Positions 52,790 through 61,594 of a stretch of DNA of 64,000 nucleotides are shown piece after piece. The DNA comes from CAVVAH01 sp963746175. Lineage in GTDB: Bacteria > Actinomycetota > Actinomycetes > JACCUZ01. Each line of letters starts with the position of its first letter. Positions within the stretch are counted from its first letter, which is position 1. Location: assembly GCA_963746175.1 (NCBI GenBank), contig CAVVAH010000001.1, positions 248,001-312,000 on the forward strand, written 5' to 3'. Under the pieces are notes generated by a model. The model was not told the DNA's origin. It worked only from the letters and a program-made list of their open reading frames with translations, and did no database searches. The position numbers and the translations under genes are program-made.

Positions 52790-53260
52790 TCAGACGAGGC
52801 CGGGCACCGTCGCCAGCTGGCTCTCGATCAGCTCGCGGTCCTCGGTGTCGTCCACGTCCTCCAGGGTGCTCCGGGCGTCGGCCGCCCAGCGGTCCCGCTC
52901 CTCCTCGTGACCGGCCACCGCGTGCGCGCGAGCCATGCCTTCCTGTGTCGAGGCGACCAGCCACTGCGGCACCGGCGGGTCTGCCTCGACGGCGCGCTGG
53001 TGGGCTGCCGCGGCGAAGTCCAGCGCGAGGTCGGGGTGGCCGAGACGGCTGGCGACGTGCGCGACCAGCCAGTCGCCGGCAGCGTAGTTCTCGTCGGTGC
53101 CGATGCCCTCCCAGTGCAGCCGCGAGGCCAGCGCGGTCGCGAGCAGCAGCCGGTCGCCCGCGTCGTCGCGGTCCGTCTCGAGCAGGTCCCAGGTGCGGTT
53201 GAACAGGCTGACCGCCAGCGCGCGCTGGTCGGCCGGGTCGAGCGCCGATGAGGTGGTCAT
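52790..53260 (-). CDS. Hypothetical alpha-helical protein
   Basis: 156 residues, mostly helical with TPR-like spacing ('DQRALAVSLFNRTWDLLETD', 'AAAAHQRAVEADPPVPQWLV', 'STQEGMARAHAVAGHEEER'). No activity can be assigned. The ATG follows CAGCAT by six bases on the minus strand, a leaderless layout. It is divergent from the CoxD-like gene. Confidence 0.8.
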   Translation of the reverse strand: MTTSSALDPADQRALAVSLFNRTWDLLETDRDDAGDRLLLATALASRLHWEGIGTDENYAAGDWLVAHVASRLGHPDLALDFAAAAHQRAVEADPPVPQWLVASTQEGMARAHAVAGHEEERDRWAADARSTLEDVDDTEDRELIESQLATVPGLV

Positions 53261-53316
53261 GACGGCATGCTGCCACGGTCGGCCGTCGCGAGCCGTCGTC
53301 CGTCGGCACGGCGCCG

Positions 53317-53322
53317 TAGGGT
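53317..53322 (+). promoter_or_regulatory. -10 element of the cox maturation cluster
   Basis: TAGGGT lies seven bases before GTG 53330 and probably drives the whole run of four overlapping genes. Confidence 0.55.
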
Positions 53323-53329
53323 GCCGGGT

Positions 53330-54262
53330 GTGACCAGCGGACCTGTCCAGGGGCCGGCGGGGCCGGAGTCGCCGGCGGACCCGGCCGACCTCGCCGGCCG
53401 CCTCGACGCGGTCGGCTACCTGGCCGACGAGGGGCTTGCCACGGCGGCGTACCTCGCGCTGCGGATGCACCGGCCGCTGTTCTGCGAGGGCGACGCAGGC
53501 GTCGGCAAGACTGCTCTCGCCGGTGCCCTCGCCGAGGTCCTCGGGGCCGACCTGATCCGGCTGCAGTGCTACGAGGGGCTGGACGCGGCGCAGGCGCTCT
53601 ACGACTGGGACTTCCCGCGACAGCTGCTGCACCTGCGGGCCGCCGAGGCGGTGGGCGGGGGCGCCGACCCGAGTGACGCCGAGCGGCTCGAGCACGAGAT
53701 CTACGACCGGCGTTTCCTCGTCGCCCGCCCGCTGCTGCAGGCGCTGGAGGCGGGCAGCCGTGCGGTCCTGCTCGTCGACGAGGTCGACCGCGCCGACGAC
53801 GAGTTCGAGGCGTTCCTGCTGGAGGTCCTCAGCGAGTGGACCATCTCGGTGCCCGAGCTGGGCACGCTGCGCGCCGAGACGCCGCCGGTGGTCGTCGTGA
53901 CGAGCAACCGCACCCGCGAGGTGCACGACGCGCTCAAGCGCCGTTGCCTCTACCACTGGCTGCCGCACCCCGATGTCGAGCGCGAGGTCGCGATCATCCG
54001 CCGTCGCCTGCCCGAGGCCAGCGAGGCGTTGGCCCGGTCGGTGGCCCGGGTCGCCGCGCACGCCCGCGACGAGGACCTGCTCAAGCCGCCGGGAGTCGCC
54101 GAGTCCCTGGACTGGGCCGAGGCACTGCTGGCGCTCGGCGCCCGGTCGCTCGCACCCGCCGACCTGGACAAGGCCGCCGCCAGCCTCGGGGCCTTCGTCA
54201 AGTACCGCGAGGACCAGGAACGGGTGGCGCAGCGGCTCGCGGAGTGGGCGGCGGCGGGATGA
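53330..54262 (+). CDS. MoxR/CoxD-type AAA+ ATPase
   Basis: 310 residues. Walker A 'CEGDAGVGKTALAGALAEVL', Walker B 'AVLLVDEVDRAD', sensor 'VVVTSNRTREVHDAL' and an arginine finger region 'RRCLYHWL'. In CO dehydrogenase clusters CoxD unfolds or remodels apo-enzyme for maturation of the [CuSMoO2] site. It overlaps the VWA gene by four bases, which is the coxD-coxE order. Confidence 0.88.
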   Translation: MTSGPVQGPAGPESPADPADLAGRLDAVGYLADEGLATAAYLALRMHRPLFCEGDAGVGKTALAGALAEVLGADLIRLQCYEGLDAAQALYDWDFPRQLLHLRAAEAVGGGADPSDAERLEHEIYDRRFLVARPLLQALEAGSRAVLLVDEVDRADDEFEAFLLEVLSEWTISVPELGTLRAETPPVVVVTSNRTREVHDALKRRCLYHWLPHPDVEREVAIIRRRLPEASEALARSVARVAAHARDEDLLKPPGVAESLDWAEALLALGARSLAPADLDKAAASLGAFVKYREDQERVAQRLAEWAAAG

Positions 54263-55398
54263 CTCCGGGTGCCGCTGCGGCAGAGGAGCTGACCGGCACG
54301 CTGGTCGGCTTCGCCCGGGTGCTGCGCGCTGCCGGTGTCCCCGCGACCCCGGACCGGCTGCACACGACGGTGGCGGCCGTCAGCCACCTCGACGTCTGCC
54401 GCCGCGAGGACGTCTACTGGGCCGGCCGGCTGACCCTGTGCGCCGGCCCCGACGACCTCGACCGCTACGACCGCGCGTTCGCCGCGTGGTTCGGGGGCCT
54501 CACCGCGCCCACCCTGCGCAGCGTCCCGCCGGTGCAGGTCCTGCGGCCGGTCGCGGTGCCGGGTACCGAGCGGGAGGCGGGCCGGTCCGACGTGCCCGAG
54601 GAGCTTCCGGCGGCCACCGCCAGCGAGCTGGAGGTGCTGCGGCACCGGGACCTGGCCGATCTCACGGCTTCCGAGCGCGAGGTCGTGCGCCGGCTGATCG
54701 CACTGCTGGACCCCGTCGGGGAGACCCGGGTGTCCCGCCGTCAGCAGCCGGCGTACCGCGGCCGCGTGGACCCGGGGCGCACCGTTCGCGCGATGCTGCG
54801 CGGCGGCGGCGAGCCGGCCCGGTTGGCGCGCCGGACGCCGCGTGTCCGGCCACGCCGGCTGGTGCTCGTCGTCGACGTCAGCGGCTCGATGCAGCCGTAC
54901 GCCGACCCGTACCTCCGCTTCGCCCATGCCGCCGCCCGGCGGCGGCCCGGCACCGAGGTCTTCACGGTCGGGACCCGGCTGACCCGGGTGACGCGCGAGA
55001 TGCGCGGCCGCGACGCGTCGGCCGCGCTGACGGCGGTGTCCGGCAGCGTGCCGGACTGGAGCGGTGGCACCCGGCTCGGCGAGCTGGTCAAGGCGTTCCT
55101 CGACCGGTGGGGCCAGCGAGGCACCGCCCGCGGTGCCGTCGTCGTCGTGGCGAGCGACGGGTGGGAGCGCGGTGACGCTGCCCTGCTCGGCGCGCAGATG
55201 CTGCGGCTGTCGCGGCTGGCGCACCGGGTGGTCTGGGTGAACCCGCACCACGGGCTGCCCGGCTTCGCCCCGACGACGGCCGGCATGCGCGCCGCTCTGC
55301 CGCACGTCGACGACTTCGTCGACGGCCACAGCCTCGACGCCCTGGAACGGCTGGCCGCCCTGTTGGGGTCCGACCGGAGGGGGTCCCGCCGTGCATGA
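54259..55398 (+). CDS. CoxE-type VWA-domain protein
   Basis: 379 residues. The C-terminal von Willebrand factor A domain has a clear MIDAS motif 'LVVDVSGSM' (about residues 209-217) and later 'WSGGTRLGELVKAFLDRW' and 'VVVASDGWERGD'. CoxE and its relatives work with the MoxR ATPase as a chaperone pair. The stop overlaps the XdhC gene by eight bases. Confidence 0.88.
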   Translation: MTPGAAAAEELTGTLVGFARVLRAAGVPATPDRLHTTVAAVSHLDVCRREDVYWAGRLTLCAGPDDLDRYDRAFAAWFGGLTAPTLRSVPPVQVLRPVAVPGTEREAGRSDVPEELPAATASELEVLRHRDLADLTASEREVVRRLIALLDPVGETRVSRRQQPAYRGRVDPGRTVRAMLRGGGEPARLARRTPRVRPRRLVLVVDVSGSMQPYADPYLRFAHAAARRRPGTEVFTVGTRLTRVTREMRGRDASAALTAVSGSVPDWSGGTRLGELVKAFLDRWGQRGTARGAVVVVASDGWERGDAALLGAQMLRLSRLAHRVVWVNPHHGLPGFAPTTAGMRAALPHVDDFVDGHSLDALERLAALLGSDRRGSRRA

Positions 55399-56485
55399 CG
55401 TCGTCGACGAGGTCGGCCGGCTGCACGGTGCGGGCGCGCGCTTCGCGCTGGCGACCGTCGTCGGGACCTGGCGCAGCGCGCCGCGGCAGCCGGGCGCGGC
55501 CATGGTCGTCTCGCCCGAGGGCGAGCCGATCGGCAGCGTCAGCGGCGGCTGCGTCGAGGGCGCGGTGTACGAGCTCGCGCAGGAGGTGATGGCCTCCGGC
55601 GAGCCGGTGCTGCAGCGCTACGGCGTCAGCGACGACGACGCGTTCGCGGTCGGCCTCACCTGCGGCGGGATCATCGACGTCTTCGTCGAGCCCGTCGACG
55701 CGACGACGTTCCCCGAGCTGCCGGACGTGGTCGCGGCCATCCGGGCGCACCAGCCGGTCGCGGTCGCGACCGTGATCGGCGGACCGGGCGAGATCGGTGC
55801 CCACCTCGCGGTCTGGCCGGACCGGGTGGCCGGCGGGCTCGGCACCGCGCGGCTGGACGCGGCGGTTGCCGACGACGTCCGAGGCATGCTCGACCACGGC
55901 GCGACCGGTCTGCTGCACCTCGGCCCCGACGGCGAGCGACGGCAGGACGAGCTCAGCGTCTTCGTGCAGTCCTTCGCGCCGGCACCGCGGATGCTGGTGT
56001 TCGGCGCCATCGACTTCGCCGCCGCCGTGGCGCGGGTCGGGAAGTTCCTCGGCTACCGGGTGACCGTGTGCGACGCCCGCGGCACCTTCGCCACCCGCAA
56101 GCGATTCCCGGACGCCGACGAGGTCGTCGTCGAGTGGCCGCACCGCTACCTCGCCGCCCAGCCGGTCGACTCCCGCACGGTGATCTGCGTCCTGACCCAC
56201 GACCCGAAGTTCGACGTCCCGCTGCTCGAGGTCGCGCTGCGCACCGACGCGGCGTACATCGGGGCGATGGGCAGCCGCCGGACGCACGACGACCGGCTGG
56301 CCCGGCTGCGCGACGAGGGTGTCCCGGAGGATGCGCTGGCCCGGCTGTCGTCGCCGATCGGGCTGGACATCGGGGCCCGCACGCCGGAGGAGACGGCGGT
56401 CTCGATCGCCGCCGAGATCGTGGCCCACCGCTGGGGTGGCACGGGCGCGCGGCTCGGCGTCACCGACGGCCCCATCCACCGGTGA
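55391..56485 (+). CDS. XdhC/CoxF family molybdenum cofactor insertion protein
   Basis: 364 residues. The N-terminal XdhC half has 'TWRSAPRQPGAAMVVSPEG' and 'GSVSGGCVEGAVYELA'. The C-terminal Rossmann half has 'MLVFGAIDFAAAVARVG' and 'YIGAMGSRRTHDDRL'. The family binds molybdenum cofactor and delivers it to xanthine-dehydrogenase-type enzymes. It lies between CoxE-like and MocA-like genes, all nearly overlapping. Confidence 0.92.
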   Translation: MHDVVDEVGRLHGAGARFALATVVGTWRSAPRQPGAAMVVSPEGEPIGSVSGGCVEGAVYELAQEVMASGEPVLQRYGVSDDDAFAVGLTCGGIIDVFVEPVDATTFPELPDVVAAIRAHQPVAVATVIGGPGEIGAHLAVWPDRVAGGLGTARLDAAVADDVRGMLDHGATGLLHLGPDGERRQDELSVFVQSFAPAPRMLVFGAIDFAAAVARVGKFLGYRVTVCDARGTFATRKRFPDADEVVVEWPHRYLAAQPVDSRTVICVLTHDPKFDVPLLEVALRTDAAYIGAMGSRRTHDDRLARLRDEGVPEDALARLSSPIGLDIGARTPEETAVSIAAEIVAHRWGGTGARLGVTDGPIHR

Positions 56486-57048
56486 GGGTCGCGGGCCTGG
56501 TCCTGGCCGCGGGGGAGGGCCGGCGGCTGGGGACGCCGAAGGCGCCGGTCGAGGTGGGCGGTCAGCGGCTGGTCGACCGGGCGGTGACAGCGCTGCGGGC
56601 CGGCGGCTGCGAGCCGGTCGTCGTGGTGCTGGGCGCGGCCCGCGTCCAGGTGCCGGGCACCCACGTCGTGACCAACGGCGACTGGGCGACCGGTATGGGT
56701 TCCTCCCTGCGTCTGGGACTGGCCACCCTCGGCGAGGTCGACGCGACCGCCGTCGTCGTGACGCTCGTCGACACGCCAGGGGTGACCGGGGCCGTCGTCG
56801 ACCGGCTCGTCGCGGCGTGCGCGGCCGGCGCGGACGTGGCCGTGGCGACGTACGACGGGCAGCCACGCAACCCGGTGCTGCTGACCAGGGCCCACTGGCC
56901 CGAGGTGGCCGAGATGGCGGTCGGGGACGTCGGCGCGCGGGCCTTCCTCCAGGCACATCAGCACTTGGTACGACATGTCGAGTGCGGCGACGTCGGCACT
57001 CCCGACGACCTCGACACGCCGGAGGATCTGGGCCGCTTCTCGTCGTGA
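56482..57048 (+). CDS. MocA-like molybdenum cofactor nucleotidyltransferase
   Basis: 188 residues. The nucleotidyltransferase signature 'GLVLAAGEGRRLGTPKAPV' is at the very start, then 'NGDWATGMGSSLRLGL' and 'VTLVDTPGVTGAVVDRLV'. The family adds CMP to molybdopterin for xanthine-oxidase-type enzymes. This fits the coxDEF neighbours. The usual 'DMP' is 'DTP' here. The GTG overlaps the XdhC stop. Confidence 0.88.
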   Translation: MRVAGLVLAAGEGRRLGTPKAPVEVGGQRLVDRAVTALRAGGCEPVVVVLGAARVQVPGTHVVTNGDWATGMGSSLRLGLATLGEVDATAVVVTLVDTPGVTGAVVDRLVAACAAGADVAVATYDGQPRNPVLLTRAHWPEVAEMAVGDVGARAFLQAHQHLVRHVECGDVGTPDDLDTPEDLGRFSS

Positions 57049-57058
57049 CCTTGGTGCC

Positions 57059-58789
57059 ATGCTGACCGCCGTGGCCGAACCGCTTCCGACCGACCCGTTT
57101 CCCACCGACCTCGAGATCGCCCGCCGCGCAGAGCTGCATCCGATCGAAGAGATCGCAGCGTCCGCAGGCATCGGCGCCGAGCACCTCGAGCCCTACGGGC
57201 GGTACGTCACGAAGGTCGCCGCCACCGCGCTCGGCGCGCTCGCCGACCGGCCCCCCGCGAAGTACGTCGTCATCACCGCCGTGACGCCGACGCCGCTCGG
57301 GGAGGGAAAGACCACCACCTCGATCGGGCTGGCCCAGGGGCTGGCGGCCCTCGGCCACCGGTCGATGCTCGCGCTGCGGCAGCCCTCGCTCGGGCCGACG
57401 TTCGGCATCAAGGGCGGCGCGGCCGGCGCCGGCTGGAGCCAGGTCGTCCCGATGGAGGCCGTCAACCTGCACCTCACCGGTGACTTCCACGCCGTCACGG
57501 CGGCGCACAACCTCCTGGCCGCGATGGTCGACAACCACCTGCACCACGGCAACGACCTCGACCTCGACTTCCACAGCATCGCGTGGCGCCGCGTCCTGGA
57601 CGTCAACGACCGGGTGCTGCGGAATGTCGTGGTCGGGCTGGGCGCGCGCACCGACGGTGTCACCCGGGAGGGCGGGTTCGACATCACCGCCGCCAGCGAG
57701 GTGATGGTGATCCTGTCGCTGGCCTCGTCGTTGCGCGACCTGCGCGAGCGGCTGGGTCGCATCGTGGTCGGGTTCACCCGCTCCGGTGCGCCTGTCACCG
57801 CCGAGGACCTCAAGGCCGCCGGTGCGATGGCCGTCCTGCTGCGCGACGCGATCAAGCCGAACCTGCTCCAGACCCTGGAGCACACGCCTGTCCTGGTCCA
57901 CGCCGGCCCGTTCGGCAACATCGCCACCGGCAACTCCTCGGTCGTGGCCGACCTGCTCGGCATCCACGCGGCGGACTACCTGCTCACCGAGGCCGGCTTC
58001 GGCGCCGACATGGGGGCCGAGCGGTTCTTCGACGTGAAGTGCCGGGTCTCCGGGCTGCGGCCGGACGCGGCCGTCGTCGTGGTCACCGTGCGCGCCCTCA
58101 AGACCCACTCGGGGCGCTTCCAGGTGGTGGCCGGCAAGCCGCTGCCTCCGGAGATGCTCGCGGAGAATCCGGACGACGTGCTGGCCGGCGCCGCCAACCT
58201 GCGCAGCCACATCGAGATCGTGCGCCGCTTCGGTGTCTCGCCGGTGGTGGCGATCAACGCGTTCCCCGGCGACCACGAGTCGGAGCACGACGCGATCCGC
58301 CAGGTGGCCGCCGAGGCAGGCGTGCGGGTGGCCGTCGCCCGGCACGTCGTCGAGGGCGGTCCGGGCGCCCGCGAGCTCGCCCAGCTGGTCGTCGAGGCGG
58401 CCCACGAGCCGACGGCGTTCCGGCACCTGTACGAGCTCGACCTGCCGCTCGTCGACAAGATCGACGTGATCGCGCGGGAGATCTACGGCGCCGACGGCAT
58501 CGACATGCCGCCGGGCGTCGCGCGGCAGCTCGCCCGGTTCGAGGAGCTGGGCTACGGCCGGCTGCCCGTGGTCATCGCCAAGACGCACCTGTCCCTGTCG
58601 TCGGACCCGACCCTGCGGGGCGCGCCGAGGGGCTGGCGGCTGCCGGTGCGCGAGGTGCGCGCCGCGGTCGGCGCCGGCTACGTGTACGCGATCTGCGGTG
58701 AGATGCGGACCATGCCCGGCCTGCCGAAGCACCCGGGTGCCGAGCGGATCGACATCGACGACGACGGCAACGTCGTCGGCCTGGCCTAG
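57059..58789 (+). CDS. fhs: Formate-tetrahydrofolate ligase
   Basis: ATP-dependent synthesis of 10-formyl-THF. 576 residues. P-loop 'TPTPLGEGKTTTSIGLAQGL', 'RQPSLGPTFGIKGGAAGAG' and 'HAGPFGNIATGNSSVVAD' are diagnostic. Full length for the family. ATG 57059 is ten bases after the MocA-like gene. GTG 57071 is an alternative. It may be read with the maturation cluster. Confidence 0.97.
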   Translation: MLTAVAEPLPTDPFPTDLEIARRAELHPIEEIAASAGIGAEHLEPYGRYVTKVAATALGALADRPPAKYVVITAVTPTPLGEGKTTTSIGLAQGLAALGHRSMLALRQPSLGPTFGIKGGAAGAGWSQVVPMEAVNLHLTGDFHAVTAAHNLLAAMVDNHLHHGNDLDLDFHSIAWRRVLDVNDRVLRNVVVGLGARTDGVTREGGFDITAASEVMVILSLASSLRDLRERLGRIVVGFTRSGAPVTAEDLKAAGAMAVLLRDAIKPNLLQTLEHTPVLVHAGPFGNIATGNSSVVADLLGIHAADYLLTEAGFGADMGAERFFDVKCRVSGLRPDAAVVVVTVRALKTHSGRFQVVAGKPLPPEMLAENPDDVLAGAANLRSHIEIVRRFGVSPVVAINAFPGDHESEHDAIRQVAAEAGVRVAVARHVVEGGPGARELAQLVVEAAHEPTAFRHLYELDLPLVDKIDVIAREIYGADGIDMPPGVARQLARFEELGYGRLPVVIAKTHLSLSSDPTLRGAPRGWRLPVREVRAAVGAGYVYAICGEMRTMPGLPKHPGAERIDIDDDGNVVGLA

Positions 58790-58823
58790 TGCCACCAGAC
58801 CGGGGACACTCGGCCCCCGAGCG

Positions 58824-59273
58824 CTACTGCACGCAGAACTCGTTGCCCTCGGGGTCGGCCATCGTGGTGTGGAACGCGCCGGGCTCGTCGACCTGGTAGA
58901 GCTCGGTCGCGCCGAGCGCCGTGAGCTCGGCAACCTTCGCGTCGATGTGCTCCTTGCCGACGTTGACGTCGAGGTGCATCCGGTTCTTCACCGTCTTGCC
59001 TTCGGGCACCTGCTGCAGCAGCAGTCGTGCGGCGCCGCCGAGCTCGCGGATCGCGTCGTGCTCCGGGTGCCGCACCGCCTCGACCGTGCTCCACGCGAGC
59101 TCGCCGTCGACCTCGACCACCTGGTCCGGCCTCGCGATGCCCTGGTCGAGCATGCTGCGGATGAAGGCCTCGTTGCGTTCCACCACCCAGCCCAGCGCAG
59201 CGGCCCAGAACTTCGCCTGGGCGTGCGGGTCGGCGCAGTCGATCACGAGCTGGACGTTCGTCACGTGAGTCAT
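58824..59273 (-). CDS. VOC family (glyoxalase-like) protein
   Basis: 149 residues with two beta-alpha-beta-beta-beta units: 'VQLVIDCADPHAQAKFWAAA' and 'NRMHLDVNVGKEHIDAKVAE', ending 'MADPEGNEFCV'. Actinobacterial proteins of this type are unassigned dioxygenase or bleomycin-resistance-like members. The ATG overlaps the MFS stop as ATGA, so it is the second gene of a two-gene unit. Confidence 0.88.
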   Translation of the reverse strand: MTHVTNVQLVIDCADPHAQAKFWAAALGWVVERNEAFIRSMLDQGIARPDQVVEVDGELAWSTVEAVRHPEHDAIRELGGAARLLLQQVPEGKTVKNRMHLDVNVGKEHIDAKVAELTALGATELYQVDEPGAFHTTMADPEGNEFCVQ

Positions 59274-60508
59274 GGCACCGATCCTGCCTCGGCGGTCCGA
59301 CGGACGGGCTCGGTCAGGCGGCCCGGCCGCAGCCGCGGGACCAGGGTCAGCTGCACTGCCGCCACCGCGAGCAGGCCGGCGAAGGCCGCGGTGAAGCCGC
59401 CGGTCGCGTCGTGCACCGCGCCGAACAGGACCGGTCCCAGCGAGGCCGTCGAGTACGACACCAGGAACACCAGCGCCGACAGCCGCGCCGAGGCGGCGGG
59501 CGTCGGCGCGTAGTCGACGAGCATGACCAGCCCGAGGGCGAACCCGCCGCCCTGACCCCAGGCCATCAGCAGCACCCAGAGGACCGGGGCCGCCTCGGGG
59601 GCGACGGCGATGCCGGCCAGGCCGGCGAGGTTGCAGCCGACGGCGACGACCATCAGCGGCCGGCGGTCGCGCACCCGGTCCGCCAGCGCGGGCGCGGTGA
59701 CTCCGGTCACGAGCTGCGCGATGCTCCAGAGTGACAGCAGCAGGCCGGCGTCCCGCGGGGTCCAGCCATGCGCCTCGTACGACGGCGGGATCCACGCGAT
59801 CTGCGAGTAGAAGGTGACCGACTGCAGTGCGAGGTAGCCGGCGACCAGCCAGGTGGTCCGGCTGCGGTACGGCAGAGGTGCCCGCCGCTCGTCCCGGTCG
59901 ACAGCAGCCCGGTCGTTCACCCGGCGTACGACGGGCAGCCAGGCGGCGAGCCCGGCGATCGCGAGCAGCCCCCACAGCGCCAGGGACTGCTCCCAGGAGC
60001 CGAGCGCGTCGGCGACCGGAACGGCGAGCGCCGACGCGGTGGCCGCACCGACCATCATGGCCAGCAGGTAGACGCCGGTCATCGCGCCGGACCGCTCGGC
60101 GAAGAACTCCTTGACGATGCCCGGCAGCACGGTGCCGGCCAGGGCGATGCCGATGCCGACGGCGAGGGTGCTCAGCAGCAGCACGGGCAGCACGTCGCCC
60201 GCCAGCCGGGCCAGCTGCCCGACGAGCAGCAGGACGAGCGCCCAGCCGACCGTCGCCTCACGGCCGACCCGCCGCGCCAGCACCTGCGACACGGGGGCGA
60301 ACAGGCCCATGCACAGCACCGGCAGCGTGGTGAGCAGGCCGGCGGTGGCGCCGGAGAGCCCCAGGTCGTCCTGGATGGTGCTCACCAGGGGAGGCAGCGC
60401 CGCGAGAGCGGCCCGCAGGTTCAGCGCCACCACGAAGATCGTCACGGCCAGCAGCGCCGGTGACGGCATCGTCCTCGGCGGACGCGCGGACGCTGGCGTG
60501 GCACTCAT
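59270..60508 (-). CDS. MFS transporter, CynX/NimT-like
   Basis: 412 residues with about twelve membrane helices. 'VFVVALNLRAALAALPPLV'-type N terminus (NLR-A-SV-P in relatives), 'IQDDLGLSGATAGLLTTLPV' and 'PGIVKEFF' match the cyanate/nitroimidazole (CynX/NimT) MFS group. The substrate is unknown. ATG at 60508. Confidence 0.88.
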   Translation of the reverse strand: MSATPASARPPRTMPSPALLAVTIFVVALNLRAALAALPPLVSTIQDDLGLSGATAGLLTTLPVLCMGLFAPVSQVLARRVGREATVGWALVLLLVGQLARLAGDVLPVLLLSTLAVGIGIALAGTVLPGIVKEFFAERSGAMTGVYLLAMMVGAATASALAVPVADALGSWEQSLALWGLLAIAGLAAWLPVVRRVNDRAAVDRDERRAPLPYRSRTTWLVAGYLALQSVTFYSQIAWIPPSYEAHGWTPRDAGLLLSLWSIAQLVTGVTAPALADRVRDRRPLMVVAVGCNLAGLAGIAVAPEAAPVLWVLLMAWGQGGGFALGLVMLVDYAPTPAASARLSALVFLVSYSTASLGPVLFGAVHDATGGFTAAFAGLLAVAAVQLTLVPRLRPGRLTEPVRRTAEAGSVP

Positions 60509-60548
60509 GGCCCGGGCAGTGTCTCAAGGCAGCCTGCCCGGCGGCGGC

Positions 60549-61532
60549 TCAGCCCACGGGCACCGCCGCGAGGTCGATCCGCACCGCCTCCGCGCCGAGG
60601 TAGTCCGCCGCCCACAGCTCGCCGTCGCCGCCGGTGATCACGAACGGGTTCGCCACCGTCGACCGGAAGGTCGCGGTGACGCTGTCGGTGGCCGGGTCGA
60701 CCCGGTAGATCCGGCCGTCCTTCGTCGGGACGTAGACCTGGCCGTCGACCACCACGCCGTCGAGGGGGTTCGGGCCCACCGGCACTGTCGCCACCACCTT
60801 GCGATGGACCGCGTCGATGCGGGTCACCGTCCCGGCCTGGCCGTTGCTCACCCACAGGTCGGTGTCGTCGTACGCCGTCCAGGAGGCACCGGCGCCAGCG
60901 GTGAGCCGGTCGGTGACCCGGGCCGCGCGCGCGTCGACCCGCACCACGCGGCCGTCGGTGCGGGCGACCCACAGACCCCCGGCGACCGGCGCGATCCCCA
61001 CCGGCTGCCCCCCGACCCGCACCACGGTGCGGCGGTTGGTGCCGGCGTCGACGCGGGAGACGGTGCCGTCGTAGTAGTCGGTCACCCAGGCTGCTCCACG
61101 GGTGAACGCCACGTCGTAGGGAGCCGTCCCGACGTCGACGGTCGCCAGCACGGCACCGGTCCGCTGGTCGACCCTCGTGAGGTCGTTCGAACCGTAGTTC
61201 TCGACCCAGACCGACCCGCCGCCGACCGCGACCCCGCACGGCTCGCTGCCCACCTCGACCGGGGGACCTGCAGCTCCGGTGCTCCGGTCGATCCACTGCA
61301 GCGTGCCGTCGCCGTAGTTGCTCACCCACACCCGGTCGCCGGCCTGCTGGATGCCGCACGGCTTCGCCCCGAGAGCGACGCGGTCGGTGACGTACGCCGG
61401 GTCGGCGGCCCGAGACGGCGAGCCGGACGACGAGCGGCCCTGCTCGGGCGGCTGGTGGTCCGACCCTCCGCACCCCGTGACCAGGACGAGGGTCAGCAGG
61501 GCGGCCGGGACGGACCGGGTGGCGGGAGGCAT
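60549..61532 (-). CDS. Beta-propeller lipoprotein (YncE/Vgb-like)
   Basis: 327 residues. Signal peptide with lipobox 'LVLVTGCGG' near residue 20, then about seven repeats of the type 'GDRVWVSNYGDGTLQWID', 'GGSVWVENYGSNDLTRVD' and 'RGAAWVTDYYDGTVSRVD', a lipid-anchored propeller. Function unknown. Relatives bind proteins or ligands outside the cell. The ATG follows TACTTT (complement of 61539-61544) by six bases, and that hexamer lies in a perfect palindrome shared with the MarR gene. Confidence 0.85.
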   Translation of the reverse strand: MPPATRSVPAALLTLVLVTGCGGSDHQPPEQGRSSSGSPSRAADPAYVTDRVALGAKPCGIQQAGDRVWVSNYGDGTLQWIDRSTGAAGPPVEVGSEPCGVAVGGGSVWVENYGSNDLTRVDQRTGAVLATVDVGTAPYDVAFTRGAAWVTDYYDGTVSRVDAGTNRRTVVRVGGQPVGIAPVAGGLWVARTDGRVVRVDARAARVTDRLTAGAGASWTAYDDTDLWVSNGQAGTVTRIDAVHRKVVATVPVGPNPLDGVVVDGQVYVPTKDGRIYRVDPATDSVTATFRSTVANPFVITGGDGELWAADYLGAEAVRIDLAAVPVG

Positions 61533-61539
61533 AGCCGGA

Positions 61540-61563
61540 AAGTAGTTCATGCTTGAACTACTT
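61540..61563. promoter_or_regulatory. MarR-type operator between lipoprotein and regulator genes
   Basis: AAGTAGTTCA (61540-61549), four bases, TGAACTACTT (61554-61563): a perfect 10+10 palindrome. Its left arm overlaps the -10 of the lipoprotein gene and its right arm lies at the -35 region of the MarR gene. Confidence 0.85.
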
Positions 61564-61581
61564 GGCAACGGTCCTCCGCCG

Positions 61582-61587
61582 TACCGT
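61582..61587 (+). promoter_or_regulatory. -10 element of the MarR gene
   Basis: TACCGT, seven bases before GTG 61595, leaderless spacing. TACTTG at 61559-61564 is 17 bases upstream of it and may be the -35. Confidence 0.5.
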
Positions 61588-61594
61588 GGGACCC

